Source: Diphasiastrum complanatum (Eukaryota; Streptophyta; Lycopodiopsida; Lycopodiales; Lycopodiaceae). Taken from it: a stretch of DNA of 61,716 bases. A program made the translations under genes and the position numbers. The notes under the pieces were generated by a model that saw nothing but the letters and a program-made list of their open reading frames with translations, made no database searches and was not told where the DNA came from. The stretch spans positions 1-61,716 of the forward strand of contig MU833065.1 in assembly GCA_029204225.1 (NCBI GenBank), given 5' to 3'. Positions 30,786 to 40,455 of this stretch are shown piece after piece (position 1 is the stretch's first letter; each line of letters opens with the position of its first letter).

Positions 30786-33046
30786 CGAGAGCGAGAGCGA
30801 GCGAGGGCTTGCCTTGGCAACACAAGTGCCGATTGATACAGCAACGTCTCGAGTAGGAGCATGGCCTTTGAAAGCACCTTCCATCTGTCCCCAATGTCGC
30901 CATTTGAAGGCTACTGTGGGTGGGCCTGAATATACTTCCAAAACCTCCCATGCAAATCCACCAGGGAACGTAGTTCGAAACACATCGTGCGATGAATCAA
31001 ATGTTTCCTGGGTCGCTTTGTAATCCTCATGTTCACCTGGTAAAGCTGTTGCTAGTAGTGCATTGTAGCTGCCCACTTTAAGCGTTTCTTGTGCTGTCAA
31101 CTTTTCGCCTCCTTGTGGGAGATTATTTGCAGGAAAACTTGGGTAAGTAGCATCTTTGCATATGAAAGAGTAACGCAAAAAATATATGTGGCTAAAAGCT
31201 CTACAAAACAAACATACTGGATTTTTTTGTCTTGTGGCAAATTATGGGTCTATATTATTTCCCATAGTCTGTGGACAGGTAAAACAATTTGAGATGTAGT
31301 AGATAAAGGGCCCGTTATCTTACCTTATTAGCACTTTTTTTTTTTAAATACCTCATTTAATACCGTATACTGTATGAATACATCGTAGCCCTGGAGAGAG
31401 AACTGTTTTTTGGTTGGCAATGGTGAACCTCTTCAATCCTGTGTGTGTTCCTAATATCTGCCAGAAATCAACAGGTTTTTTAGTTTGAATTTCCGCTGGA
31501 GCGCAATTCCATAGGTTTCCTTCCTCATTTCTCCTCATTTCCGCGTCAGCAGAATGGTTTCAAGCAATTCGAATTCCATTGCTGTGAATGCTGTGGGAAG
31601 GAAAATTACAACTAAACATGGAGTAGCGGATCTGAAGCAGCTCTTGACATATTTAGATCCAAGGCTCACGGAACGCTTGGAAAGGTGAGAGCAAGGAGCG
31701 ATTGCTGCTACTGCAACAACAACGAAAGCAAAAAAATTTCTGTTTCTGTGTTTCTGCTTCGTGTATTGTCATGAGAAATGCGTCGTATATACTGAATGTC
31801 ATATAAAGAAAAAAAAAATAAAGAAAAAAAAAATACCGTATAATATACGTTGTCCAACTAAATACAGACGGCGGATTACGGGATTTTATTAGCCCGTTTC
31901 AGTCTCGTTAGAAATTCCAAGTGCTAATAAAGTTTACTCCATTTTTCTACCATACTAGAATTTCAAAACAATGGAAGCTTAAAAATTGACAGCAATCCAT
32001 TATGACAAATCATGGCCATGGATGATGGATCGGACTATTCCCAAGAATAACCTGTCAGTCTTGGCCAGCAGTTTAGTTCACTCAATTTGTGGTTCCCCAA
32101 CCCATGGTTGTCTATGGTTGTGACCGAGTGAACTATTTTGCTTGGCAAGACCGGACACGTTATTCTTAGGAATGGTCAACCCATGGCTATTATTTGTTCC
32201 ATGTCATAATGGATTGTTGTCAATATCTAAGCTTCCATTGTTTCCGAAATTCTAAAATGGAGAAAATTGGCTCGCCAAGACCAACATAATATTTTCAGAA
32301 AAGTCCTCCCGAAGGCCATAATTCCTGAGTCGGCTGCCTTAAGTGGAATACAACTTTCATAGGATGGAATCAGACTGCATAAGAATAATTGAAGTGCCTT
32401 GGACTAGAAACTGACCATAAAAAGGCATGCCATATCATCTTTTGACTGCTTTTTCTTCTGTATCTACAGGTGATTTGATATCACACTAATGGTATTCCAA
32501 AATCGGAGCTGAAGCAAATTATGGAAGTCTGGTGTAACAATTTACCGTTAGCAGAAAGCGTGAAACGTTGAGGATCAATTGTCTTGAAGTCGCTCGCCCT
32601 CATTTTATGTGAAAGTTCCATTTCCCATGACTTTACCAGATTCTGCACTATTTCCTCAAGAGACCCTTTGGGCCAAACCTGTATCCATAAAGTTGAAACG
32701 CATCAGTTAAAGACCTAACATCAGTAATATAGCTTCTAGCTTGAGATCTAAAAAAAGGAAGTTCGAAATCTGAATATATTCATATTCATATTTCAGCTCT
32801 GAATCATGAGCAGCGCTACAAAATTAGTTCGATGAAAGATGGCAAACTAACCCTTGTGCGTCCTTGCTCAAAAAGTGCATTCACAGCCTCGTAACCGGGA
32901 GGGCCTCCGTGTCTCCATTCTGTGTCCACTTCCAAATCATCGTACATGTGCGATCTGTAAGGATCACTGAAAACAGTGCCTTCTTTAGCTGGTTGCACAT
33001 CCTGATGATGATCAGGTGTCATCTCTGATCCTTCTAGTGTCGCCAT
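28466..33046 (-). CDS. pathogen-related protein (PRP) family, four exons
   Basis: Spliced minus-strand gene: exon 1 33046-32852, exon 2 32678-32546, exon 3 31111-30813, exon 4 28612-28466 (stop TAA). The phases fit (0, 1, 0), giving 257 residues with no stop. Matches the barley pathogen-related protein family along its length: TEWRHGGPPGYEAVNALFEQ; GSLEEIVQNLVKSWEMELSH; VGSYNALLATALPGEH; TTFPGGFAWEVLEVYSGPP; FKWRHWGQMEGAFKGHAP; then DENLKIVELEVYYDP. The family has an NTF2/SnoaL-like fold and is soluble; its biochemical role is unsettled, and expression after pathogen attack is known for the barley member. Start: ATG 33046, the only ATG in the open frame upstream of the conserved part. Introns 1 and 2 are GT-AG. 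Intron 3 appears to use a GC donor (AAG|GCAAGC). Exon 3 could start 3 bases later, removing one Gly. The only intact host gene here. Confidence 0.88.
30266..30387. other. imperfect hairpin, miRNA-precursor-like
   Basis: Left arm 30266-30311 and right arm 30341-30387 are about 80% complementary over 46 bases with one bulge, including uninterrupted pairing over AGAGGACATTT and TTCGGCTT; several of the mismatches are G-U in one strand. Loop ~29 bases. It lies inside intron 3 of the PRP-family gene. Size and shape fit a plant pri-miRNA or a tiny MITE remnant; no known miRNA was recognised. Confidence 0.6.
30447..30622 (+). repeat. 98-bp tandem duplication
   Basis: tttgactatgaatgaccac starts at 30447 and again at 30545, each followed by the same 'cagccttactaatatgcagggtgaaaag' order. 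A shorter inner copy (cgaatatgcagggtgaaaag) precedes the second unit. Intronic. Confidence 0.85.
30751..30804. repeat. GA/CT microsatellite
   Basis: (GA)14 at 30751-30778, continuing as interrupted GAGAGCGA units to about 30804. It lies only a few bases downstream (minus sense) of the intron 3 donor, so the intron begins with a CT-rich run. Confidence 0.95.
31554..31685 (+). CDS. orphan exon-like ORF inside PRP intron 2
   Basis: Plus-strand ORF of 43 residues, MVSSNSNSIAVNAVGR onward, with a conserved-looking tail GVADLKQLLTYLDPRLTERL. It ends ...GAAAG|GTGAGAGC, a consensus plant 5' splice site whose GTGA includes the stop, so it has the form of a first coding exon. No downstream exon was identified. 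It lies antisense in intron 2 of the PRP-family gene. I do not recognise the protein. Either a gene fragment captured by a transposon or a chance ORF. Confidence 0.3.
31937..32263. mobile_element. foldback/MITE-like inverted repeat
   Basis: Arms of about 150 bases (31937-32085 and 32108-32263) are inverted copies: CAATGGAAGCTTA, GACARCAATCCATTATGACA, GCCATGG, AAGAATAAC.TGTC and TAGTTCACTC all occur in both arms in mirrored order. Small central loop near 32095. No coding capacity. It lies in intron 2 of the PRP-family gene. If transcribed, it would make a long double-stranded hairpin. Confidence 0.85.
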
Positions 33047-33170
33047 TATCGCCAACCCAATTTCACTGCTTCATATGCCTTCCTTCAATATAGATATACA
33101 TCTAAAAATTCTAATTTTAAGGCTAATGCGTTTCCACTGTGCTCCATTTGACAATTTCAGACTGCACAAA

Positions 33171-33228
33171 GACTTTTGCATCAAAGCAAATTGCCAAAAG
33201 ACTTTTGCATCAAAGCAAACTCATTCTC
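33171..33228. repeat. 29-bp direct repeat upstream of the PRP start
   Basis: gacttttgcatcaaagcaaa occurs at 33171 and 33200, 29 bases apart. It lies between the candidate TATA box and the ATG, so in the presumed 5' UTR. Confidence 0.85.
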
Positions 33229-33250
33229 TTTCTCAAATTGCAAACAAACC

Positions 33251-33260
33251 TCTATATAGA
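33251..33260 (-). promoter_or_regulatory. candidate TATA box of the PRP-family gene
   Basis: Minus strand TCTATATAGA, about 205 bases upstream of the ATG at 33046. Position would give a 5' UTR of roughly 170 bases. Prediction only from motif and position. Confidence 0.5.
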
Positions 33261-33309
33261 TTCTCTCAGAGTACAATGTACATTACCCATAGCGTCTTTT
33301 TCTGCGGAT

Positions 33310-35425
33310 GAATTGAGGATCTCCAAGAGTAGTCGTGAGACTATGACAAGATTTTTGAGGGGCCTCCTAGGCTAGCATGGCGCCTTGCTAGCCTATAGAA
33401 TTTTCCCTGGACTTTTTCAAAGTCAAATGTGGGCCTTTAAAATGTTAACGGCTAGCCAGATTTTAAAGCATGTAAACAACAACATTGTGACATACGTGAC
33501 CATACCACTAAGGCCTTGCCATTATTAGATTTATATATTTTTTTCATGAAAATTATTTAATCATTTTTTAACTTCACAAATAATAGTGATTATTTTTATA
33601 TTTTGAGTATTTATCACGTCATAAACTCAGAATCAATAGTCACAAAATTATGCATAGCTTTTAAAATAGTAGATTCACAATCTTGCAATAACAACAAATT
33701 TTGCTATTAAGTACTTGAAGTTTTGTAGCTTAATATAAATTCAAAATTAATATTCATGAAAGCAACAGGAAATTTCACAACATAATATTTACAATGCACA
33801 TTCACAATTGCAAAAAATGTATATCACAATTTGTTGTGTATGAATCGATGAAAGTAGTGATATGTTTTATCGTTGATCTCAATTTCACAATCAAATTCAT
33901 AAAAATGGTCACAATTTGTGCAATTAAACACTCAAAATATCAGAATTTCTATTAACAAATTTCACCATAGATATTCTTGAGAGTAACCACAAATATCATG
34001 ATTGAGTACTCGCTAATTTCATAATTCAATATAATTAATGAAATTCACATGCGATATTAAGAAAAAAACTCACAATTTTAGTATTTAGAAAAATTGCTAT
34101 TTTCTATTAACAATTGCACTATTAAAAATATTACATTCTAGAATAGACAAGTTGGAAATTGACAAGTCAAAGTATGCAAATATGGAAACTGCTAGAAGTT
34201 ACTTCAAACTAGACTATTTCCAAAAACAATCAAATATCCATGCAAGTGGCAACATTAGGCAAGAGCTAGATACGGCTACAAGCTATGAATTTACACCAAA
34301 TACCCCAGAACTCCAAAAGAATTGTTGTTGTTATTGTTCTTGGCCATCATGAAAATGAAGCTAAGAAAAAAATGATTGTCCTCTTTCAAAACCGTCTAGC
34401 ATCAGTCACAAGAAATCATAACACCAACCATTGATGCTCACGACCATCCAAAGAAGAAAATCTTTGTCCACTTTAGATATTGGCTTCACAAAGATATTTT
34501 AATACATGGAGATGGATCAATTTCAAGTCAATTTTCAGTTTGCTCCCTCATACGTCTAATGGTACTCCACACAATGACCTCACTTGCAATACTTCAGCAT
34601 CAAACAACATAAAATAACTTCAGCTTGTGGTAATTAACAAAACAGGATTCTATATCTTTTCAAAGCCCACAACTTCAAGCATACGAAATACTTCTAGAAT
34701 GTGGACATCCAATCCACGTCTTAAGAAACTAATGGTCCTCCAAGACAATTCTTGTGCTTGCTCCTTTCCACTATCAAAGGCATTATCCTTTGTGAGCTTG
34801 GAATATATTCAAATGCATTGCAATAAAGTGTAAGCAACATGAAAAACACTTACCACCAGCCTTTACTTTTCCACAATCTTTGCTGGACCATATACCAAGT
34901 GCCTTCCTTTTAACAACAAATTGTCCAACAAATTTATGTTCATATCGGGACAATAGTTATAAAAGTTTTCATGTTCTTGTCAATGTAGAAATAGTAGAAT
35001 GAGAAATGTAGCTAGGCTGCCAACAACCTCCTAGCAGTGATGTTGCCTATCGGCCTACCACCTCTATCTTCAAATGGCCCTACAATGTTACCATTGCTGG
35101 AAAGAGGGAGGTGAAGTGATTGTGATGTTAACATTCAGAATCATGTTCATTACACTAACGTATATCCGGACTTACACATCCTAAAACTTGCTCTATGTTG
35201 TTGTGAATCAATACTCTAAAACATATGGATACTCGTGCAGTTAAATTAGTAGTCAGTCGTTCTTTTGAATGAGTGCATTCTGTTGTTGAAGACAAATTGT
35301 CGGACTACATTTGGATTGTGTTGAGACATTTGTATGTTTCTCTGGCTTGGTTTATCTGATGCAACCGACCTCACCTATCCACACTAGAGACACCCAGCGA
35401 TATGATGATTTCAGAAAAATGAAAG
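33310..35425. other. AT-rich intergenic sequence
   Basis: No gene recognised. 33520-34140 is very AT-rich with many TTCACAA/TTGTGAA phrases. Short ORFs at 34152-34352 and 34627-34833 have no support. Confidence 0.4.
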
Positions 35426-36558
35426 CTACATCTACAAGCCCTAAAGTTTGCCTTAATAGGGGGCACATTATACAGACGGGGTGTAGAAGGGTTGTGTCGA
35501 AGATGCGTCACTCTTGAAGAAGCCAAATTCATACCAGAGGAGTGTCACGATTCTGCCTGTGGGTGCCACTTTGTCGGCCAACTCACAGGGCAGAAAATTC
35601 TAAGGGCGGATTACTGGTGGCCGACACTATTCCAAGATGCCCATTCACATGCCCAGAACTGCGACACCTGCCAACGAGTTGACAAGACGGATAGCAGGGT
35701 GCGATCGTTAGTTCCAATACAGGCCTGTCTCCCTTTTGAAAAATGGGGCATCGACTTTGTTGGCCCAATACACCCAGCTTCACCTAGCCGAAAACATTAT
35801 ATCATAGTGGCCACTGACTATTTCACAAAGTGGGCTGAGGCACGGGCTGTGGCCAAAGACAATGCAAAAGAAACCGTCTGGTTCTTACTAGAACAGGTGA
35901 TAGGCCGGTTCGGTACACCCAGAGAACTCATCTCTGACAGGGGTACCCGTTTCCTAAACAAAACTATCAAAGCCTTGACCGATCAGTTGACGATCAAGCA
36001 CCGGAAAAGCACACCCTACCACCCGCAAGCCAACGGTTAGGCTGAAAGCACGAACAAACAACTAGTGGGTATTCTAAGGAAAACCGTATCAGACCGACAT
36101 AGGGATTGGGACAAAAAAATGTACTCGGCATTGTGGCATATAATGCCACCTATAAGACCAGTACTAACCACACGCCCTTTTTTCTAGTGTATGGCCAAGA
36201 ATGTGTACTGCCAATAGAAATAGAGCTCCCGTCCTTGCGGTTTGCCATGAAGCACGACCTAGGAATGAAAGAATCAATACAGCACCGACTGGACACTTTA
36301 CAAGACCTGGACGAGCACTGGATAGCTTCTTTAAATCACCAAGAAACCCACAAAAGATGCACGAAGGAGATTCATGATAGGAACATGCGCGATTACCAGT
36401 TCAGGCAGGGGCAGTTAGTGTTGTTCTACGATGCTAGACACGAGCTGATGCCTCAAAAGTTGGGGCCACGCTGGAACGGTCCGTATGTAATAGTGAAGTT
36501 GTATGAAAATAACATGGTTAAGCTAGCCGAGTTGGACGGTGAAAATTTTAAGCATTGA
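35426..36558 (+). pseudogene. Tat/Athila-like integrase
   Basis: Begins HLQALKFALIGGTLYRRG and the zinc finger (ECHDSACGCHFVG ... NCDTCQRV). Core: WGIDFVGPIHPASPSRKHYI (first D), TDYFTKWAEARAV, LISDRGTRFLN (second D), STPYHPQANG then a TAG in place of a Gln codon, AESTNKQL (E). A frameshift near 36106 leads to the C-terminal part: TPFFLVYGQECVLPIEIELP, GQLVLFYDARHELMPQKLGP, RWNGPYVIVK. There is no chromodomain. Damage is slight: one nonsense mutation and about two frameshifts. Confidence 0.9.
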
Positions 36559-36814
36559 ACCAATATAAATAAGATAAAAGCTTACCGTAGTTAATGAGAA
36601 GCCGAAGTCACCTGTACAGTATGTAATACCTTTTCATGTTCACCTTTTCAGATATCATAGTGAACAACCTAGAAGCATCACAAATACGGGGAACACTCAA
36701 AGGATCAGAAGTAGCCCTAGTAACCCTGTACATATACGCTGAACGGAAGGGTGCAAAAAGCCCATACAAAAATTCATAAAATCGAGAAAAATACAAAAAG
36801 ATTATTGTTATGAT
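36559..36814 (+). other. spacer with splice-like acceptor and short ORF
   Basis: After the integrase stop, CACCTTTTCAG at about 36642-36652 looks like a 3' splice site; right after it a frame is open to a TAA at about 36778 (42 codons; includes LEASQIRGTLKGSE). Possibly an exon for a spliced subgenomic transcript; speculative. Confidence 0.3.
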
Positions 36815-37387
36815 ATGGAACTCACCCAAGAACTTGGGACATATACGTTGAAGGTAGACGGAGCCTGCAGACATTCGAATAGAGAAGGTGCCATAGGAGC
36901 AGTATTGCAGAATCCCAATGGGACTGAACTAGCCAGTATGGGAGTCCTATTAGGGAAAGGATTCACAAACAACACTACCGAATACAAAGCCCTTCTAATC
37001 GATCTACAAATGACCATGCTTGTTGTGCAAACTATAGGCAACCTCCGAATTATGGGGGATTCACAACTCCTAATCCGAGGTATGACTGGCGTATATCTAC
37101 TCAAAAGTAGGACCTTACAGGCCTATGCAATTGCCATCAACGAGAGTTTTCTCACATCGAATGGATGCATATTCCACAAGCACAGAACCAACGTGCTGTT
37201 ATGGACAGTCCTAAAAGCCCAAGCATGGTATGGAGTTCGATGGATCAGAAGTCTGATAAACCAAGTAGGTCTAGAGAATCCCCAACTCCTAGCCCAATTA
37301 CATCAGTTAATGAGCCATGAACTATCTAGAACTTGTTTTAGGTCACGCCATAGTAGCATAACCCATGGGTTAATGCACACGGCCTAA
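36815..37387 (+). CDS. archaeal/plant-type RNase H ORF downstream of integrase
   Basis: 190-residue ORF. It contains YTLKVDGACRHSNREGAIGA, then FTNNTTEYKALLIDLQM and RIMGDSQLLIRGMTG. These are the three acidic motifs of RNase HI of the archaeal type (D in VDGA, E in TEYKAL, D in GDSQ). Tat-lineage elements are known to carry a second RNase H of this type, usually between RT and integrase; here it stands alone, 3' of integrase, with its own ATG (36815). The last third of the family fold is less clear (WTVLKAQAWYGVRW region). It would cleave RNA in RNA-DNA hybrids. Open without stops. Could be a captured host RNase H-like gene. Confidence 0.75.
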   Translation: MELTQELGTYTLKVDGACRHSNREGAIGAVLQNPNGTELASMGVLLGKGFTNNTTEYKALLIDLQMTMLVVQTIGNLRIMGDSQLLIRGMTGVYLLKSRTLQAYAIAINESFLTSNGCIFHKHRTNVLLWTVLKAQAWYGVRWIRSLINQVGLENPQLLAQLHQLMSHELSRTCFRSRHSSITHGLMHTA

Positions 37388-37514
37388 GTACATAGTAAAA
37401 ACCCTGCCCTAGCATGAACCTGATAGATACACACGGAGGGGGAGAGGGGTGTAAAGGTTTAAAGATTTTTTGTACATTCAACACATTGTATATTCATATG
37501 CTAAAACACAGGTG

Positions 37515-37857
37515 ATGGAATTCACTACTGAAAAGAGAATAGAAGACCCACAGAGCAGTAATCAGCCCGACCAACGCCATAGAAAACTGATGAGGTTTGT
37601 ACTAAAGGAAGGACAGAGGACCGACATAGAAATCCAACATCTGAAAGAAGAATTGAAGAAACAAAAGAACCTACAAATCAGAGCCACTAACGAGCTAGTT
37701 AGCACCAATAAGGAGTGAGATACTTGGAAGCGGAAGTACAATGACCTCAAGGAGGCTAATGACAGACCACAGATAAGCCATAGGGAGGGGTATAAAGGGC
37801 AGGAAAAGATCCTAGCCAACACCAAGGTGCAACTAGCACAACCGAAACTACCGTAGC
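37515..37857 (+). pseudogene. coiled-coil ORF of the Tat-like element
   Basis: The ATG at 37515 follows AAAACACAGGTG, an acceptor-like site. EFTTEKRIEDPQSSNQPDQR is followed by a charged helical stretch (IEIQHLKEELKKQKNLQIRA), a TGA at 37718, then WKRKYNDLKEANDRPQISHR to a TAG at 37855. Heptad-like leucines and Lys/Glu pairs suggest a coiled coil. Function unknown. Confidence 0.45.
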
Positions 37858-37877
37858 CATGCTAGCTAGGCAGTTAC

Positions 37878-38515
37878 ATGAGTATTAGAGAAAAGGAGCA
37901 AAGAGGACCAATCAGGCCTCAGAGTTCCCGCAACCCTTTACCCGCTTACCTTGTGCACCGCAAGGAAATTTTGTCGGACAGTCTGTTCTACAAAAACTTC
38001 GATGCTTACAGTTTATATCTACCGCCCATGGAGTTTCCGCTAGATAACCAGGTTTTTGAGTTACGACGATCGACAAGTTTCGCCCTCAGATTCGCATGGC
38101 CACTCATCCTAGGTTGTTTTGAAAACTACAAATATTCCTGCGAGAGCTTATGTAGGTTCTCAGTTGTTGCCGCACACCAGAAAGATGATATCATTAGATT
38201 GGCCGGCCACTATGCCTACTGCCTGTAAAATTGGTTACTACAACCTTGGGGCGCTAAGACTAAACCCACCAAGATTCACCTTACCAAATGGTGGTACAAC
38301 TCCAATGAGTCCATGGAGTCAGGAGCGGACCTAGCGTTGTACCTACGAATGCGTGACAGAACTTCCAAGGAACGCAAAACCCTAAATGAGATGTTTTATT
38401 TTAAGTTCCTGGAAGGTGCCGACCCAGCCCTTGTGGATGTGGTAGAAGTGGACCCCAATTACACCGGGGAGTTAAAAAACCAACGGACAAAAATGTGCAA
38501 GAATGCACTGTAACC
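37878..38515 (+). pseudogene. unknown ORF at 3' end of the Tat-like element
   Basis: Open from 37878 to a TAA at 38226, then in the same frame to 38513; about 210 codons in all with one stop. Features: basic N-terminus (REKEQRGPIRPQSSRNP), aromatic-rich middle (SLFYKNFDAYSLYLPPMEF, FALRFAWPLILGCFENYKYS), and a C-terminal LNEMFYFKFLEGADPALVDV. No family recognised; no membrane segment is certain. Confidence 0.4.
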
Positions 38516-39180
38516 ACCCACCTCACTATTATGCATCATACACTACACACGGTATGGTGAGCATCTGTTGCAAGTCTCAGTTTTCTATGCGTACATCTTT
38601 ATTGCATCTCTATAAAAACTCTGAGCTGCATTTGGACATTTGCTAACTTCTATGGGCATAAATGACTGTATAGACGCATAGTTGAGGGGGGGTTGAGAAA
38701 GGAAAAAGTGAGATAAAAAACAGTGCAGTGGGGTGGGGAGTGACTCCATCGCCCAATGGGTAGGGCACAGAAGAAATATATATATAAATAAAAATAAAAC
38801 AGAAAAAGAGAGAGAAAGAAAGACTAAGGAAAAAGTAAGAGAAAAAAGAGAGAGAAAAAAAAAAAGACTTCAACTGTATGTATCAGATCTCGAACCAATT
38901 TGTAAGGATGAATGACGCCTCGCACATCCATAAGAGGTGAGGACGATTTTCCTAATTGATTCCATAGACTAGCGGTTCCTACCATCTTGTGTATTGGATC
39001 TTAGGACAGTAAGTTGTCCTACATGGACTACTATCAGAATATAGGGCTTGAGAGAAGAGTCAGTACAGAGAGGAGACTAGATGGTTATTCCCTGTTGAAT
39101 CAGTTCTTAGAGAGTATAAGTTGAATGTCTAAACAAAAACAGAATTGGTAATCACCAGTTTGGACCGGTTTCAGAGTTGG
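38516..39180. other. non-coding, purine-rich runs
   Basis: Purine-rich runs at 38682-38722 and 38800-38866 (GAGA/AAAG). The first may be a polypurine tract for the element upstream, but no LTR end was found. No gene. Confidence 0.35.
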
Positions 39181-39184
39181 GGCA

Positions 39185-39812
39185 TCTTCTTCTTTCCTTT
39201 CGTAAAGAGAGCTTTCTCTTGATCACTGTTTCTTTATCCTTCGTCCCTCAACAGCCTCTCATCAGCGACAAGACTGATTGCTTTGTCGAATGTCATATCT
39301 GGTAGACTTAGTTTGAGCATTCTCAATGGCTGATAGGACGTAGGTAGAGACTTCATGAAGTACATCTGCTATTGTGGTGCTGGGACCTGGTGTTCTTGTC
39401 CAGATGCAGCAAGTTGAGCGAAGATCATTCTGATCTTCTCAACATGTTGATCCAACTGCTTGCTATCCCATCGTATGGATTGCAGCTGATTGTGAAGATG
39501 CATCACTGAAGCGGAAATCCTCACTTCGTACTTCTGCTTTAATCTTTTCCATGCTGCATGGCTGCTTTCACAGTCTTCAATCTGCATGAGTAGATCTTCA
39601 TTGATGGACGAAATGATGATCGCCATTGCACGCTCATCCTTTCTGATCCATTCAGCTCTCCTCGGGTCTCTCTCTAGAGGCTGCACCTCTGTGGGTTCGG
39701 TCACCGACCAGATTCCTTCACCCTTCAGAAGTGTTTTGATTTTGAATTTCCACACTATGTAGTTTTCGCCATCAAGACTGATTGCTATTCTTGTCTGGAT
39801 CGTTGTAGCCAT
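39185..39812 (-). pseudogene. copia Gag, minus strand
   Basis: ATG at 39812: SLDGENYIVWKFKIKTLLKG, AEWIRKDERAMAIIISSINE, HAAWKRLKQKYE, QLQSIRWDSKQLDQHVEKIR. This is a UBN2-type copia gag. A TAG at about 39369 is followed in frame by PLRMLKLSLPDMTFDKAIS and LVADERLLRDEG. No zinc knuckle or pol follows; truncated near 39180. Confidence 0.88.
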
Positions 39813-39861
39813 ACTATGTTGCCTAAAAAATCATTGTTCATATATCAGTAGTGATAACTTG

Positions 39862-39875
39862 AGAGCTCTAATACC
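39862..39875 (-). promoter_or_regulatory. primer-binding site, initiator tRNA-Met type
   Basis: Minus strand TGGTATTAGAGCTC directly after the LTR end CGTTCGTGACA and 50 bases before the gag ATG. Close to canonical with a C-to-T change. Confidence 0.85.

Positions 39876-40455
<580 letters not shown>

Larger units (their letters stand above)
28613..30812 (-). other. intron 3 of the PRP-family gene (GC-AG, 2.2 kb)
   Basis: The donor reads AAG|GCAAGC and the acceptor TGCATGCAG|GTTGATGAG; both sides are in phase 0 and join CVAK to VDENLK, as in the family. The intron holds a (GA)n microsatellite next to the donor, a 98-bp tandem duplication and a ~120-base hairpin. The plus-strand ORF at 29041-29388 shows no family features and is treated as chance. 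Confidence 0.7.
35426..38515 (+). mobile_element. Ty3/gypsy Tat/Athila-like element, 3' half with extra ORFs
   Basis: Plus-strand series: integrase (35426-36558), small ORF after a splice-like acceptor (36654-36778), archaeal-type RNase H ORF (36815-37387), coiled-coil ORF (37515-37857) and an unknown ORF (37878-38515). All are in one orientation with short spacers, so they plausibly belong to one element. No RT is found upstream and no LTR is delimited downstream (a purine-rich run at 38682-38722 may be the polypurine tract). Confidence 0.65.

Noticed and set aside
30689-30812. In-frame extension of PRP exon 3 into a Ser-Leu run
   Set aside because: Comes from the GA/CT microsatellite; the family C-terminus is found in exon 4 and joins in phase through a GC donor, so the run is intronic.
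31112-31211. Upstream open frame before PRP exon 3
   Set aside because: Its AG sites leave the wrong phase for exon 2, and the family alignment does not need it; the acceptor at 31112 gives the correct phase and spacing.
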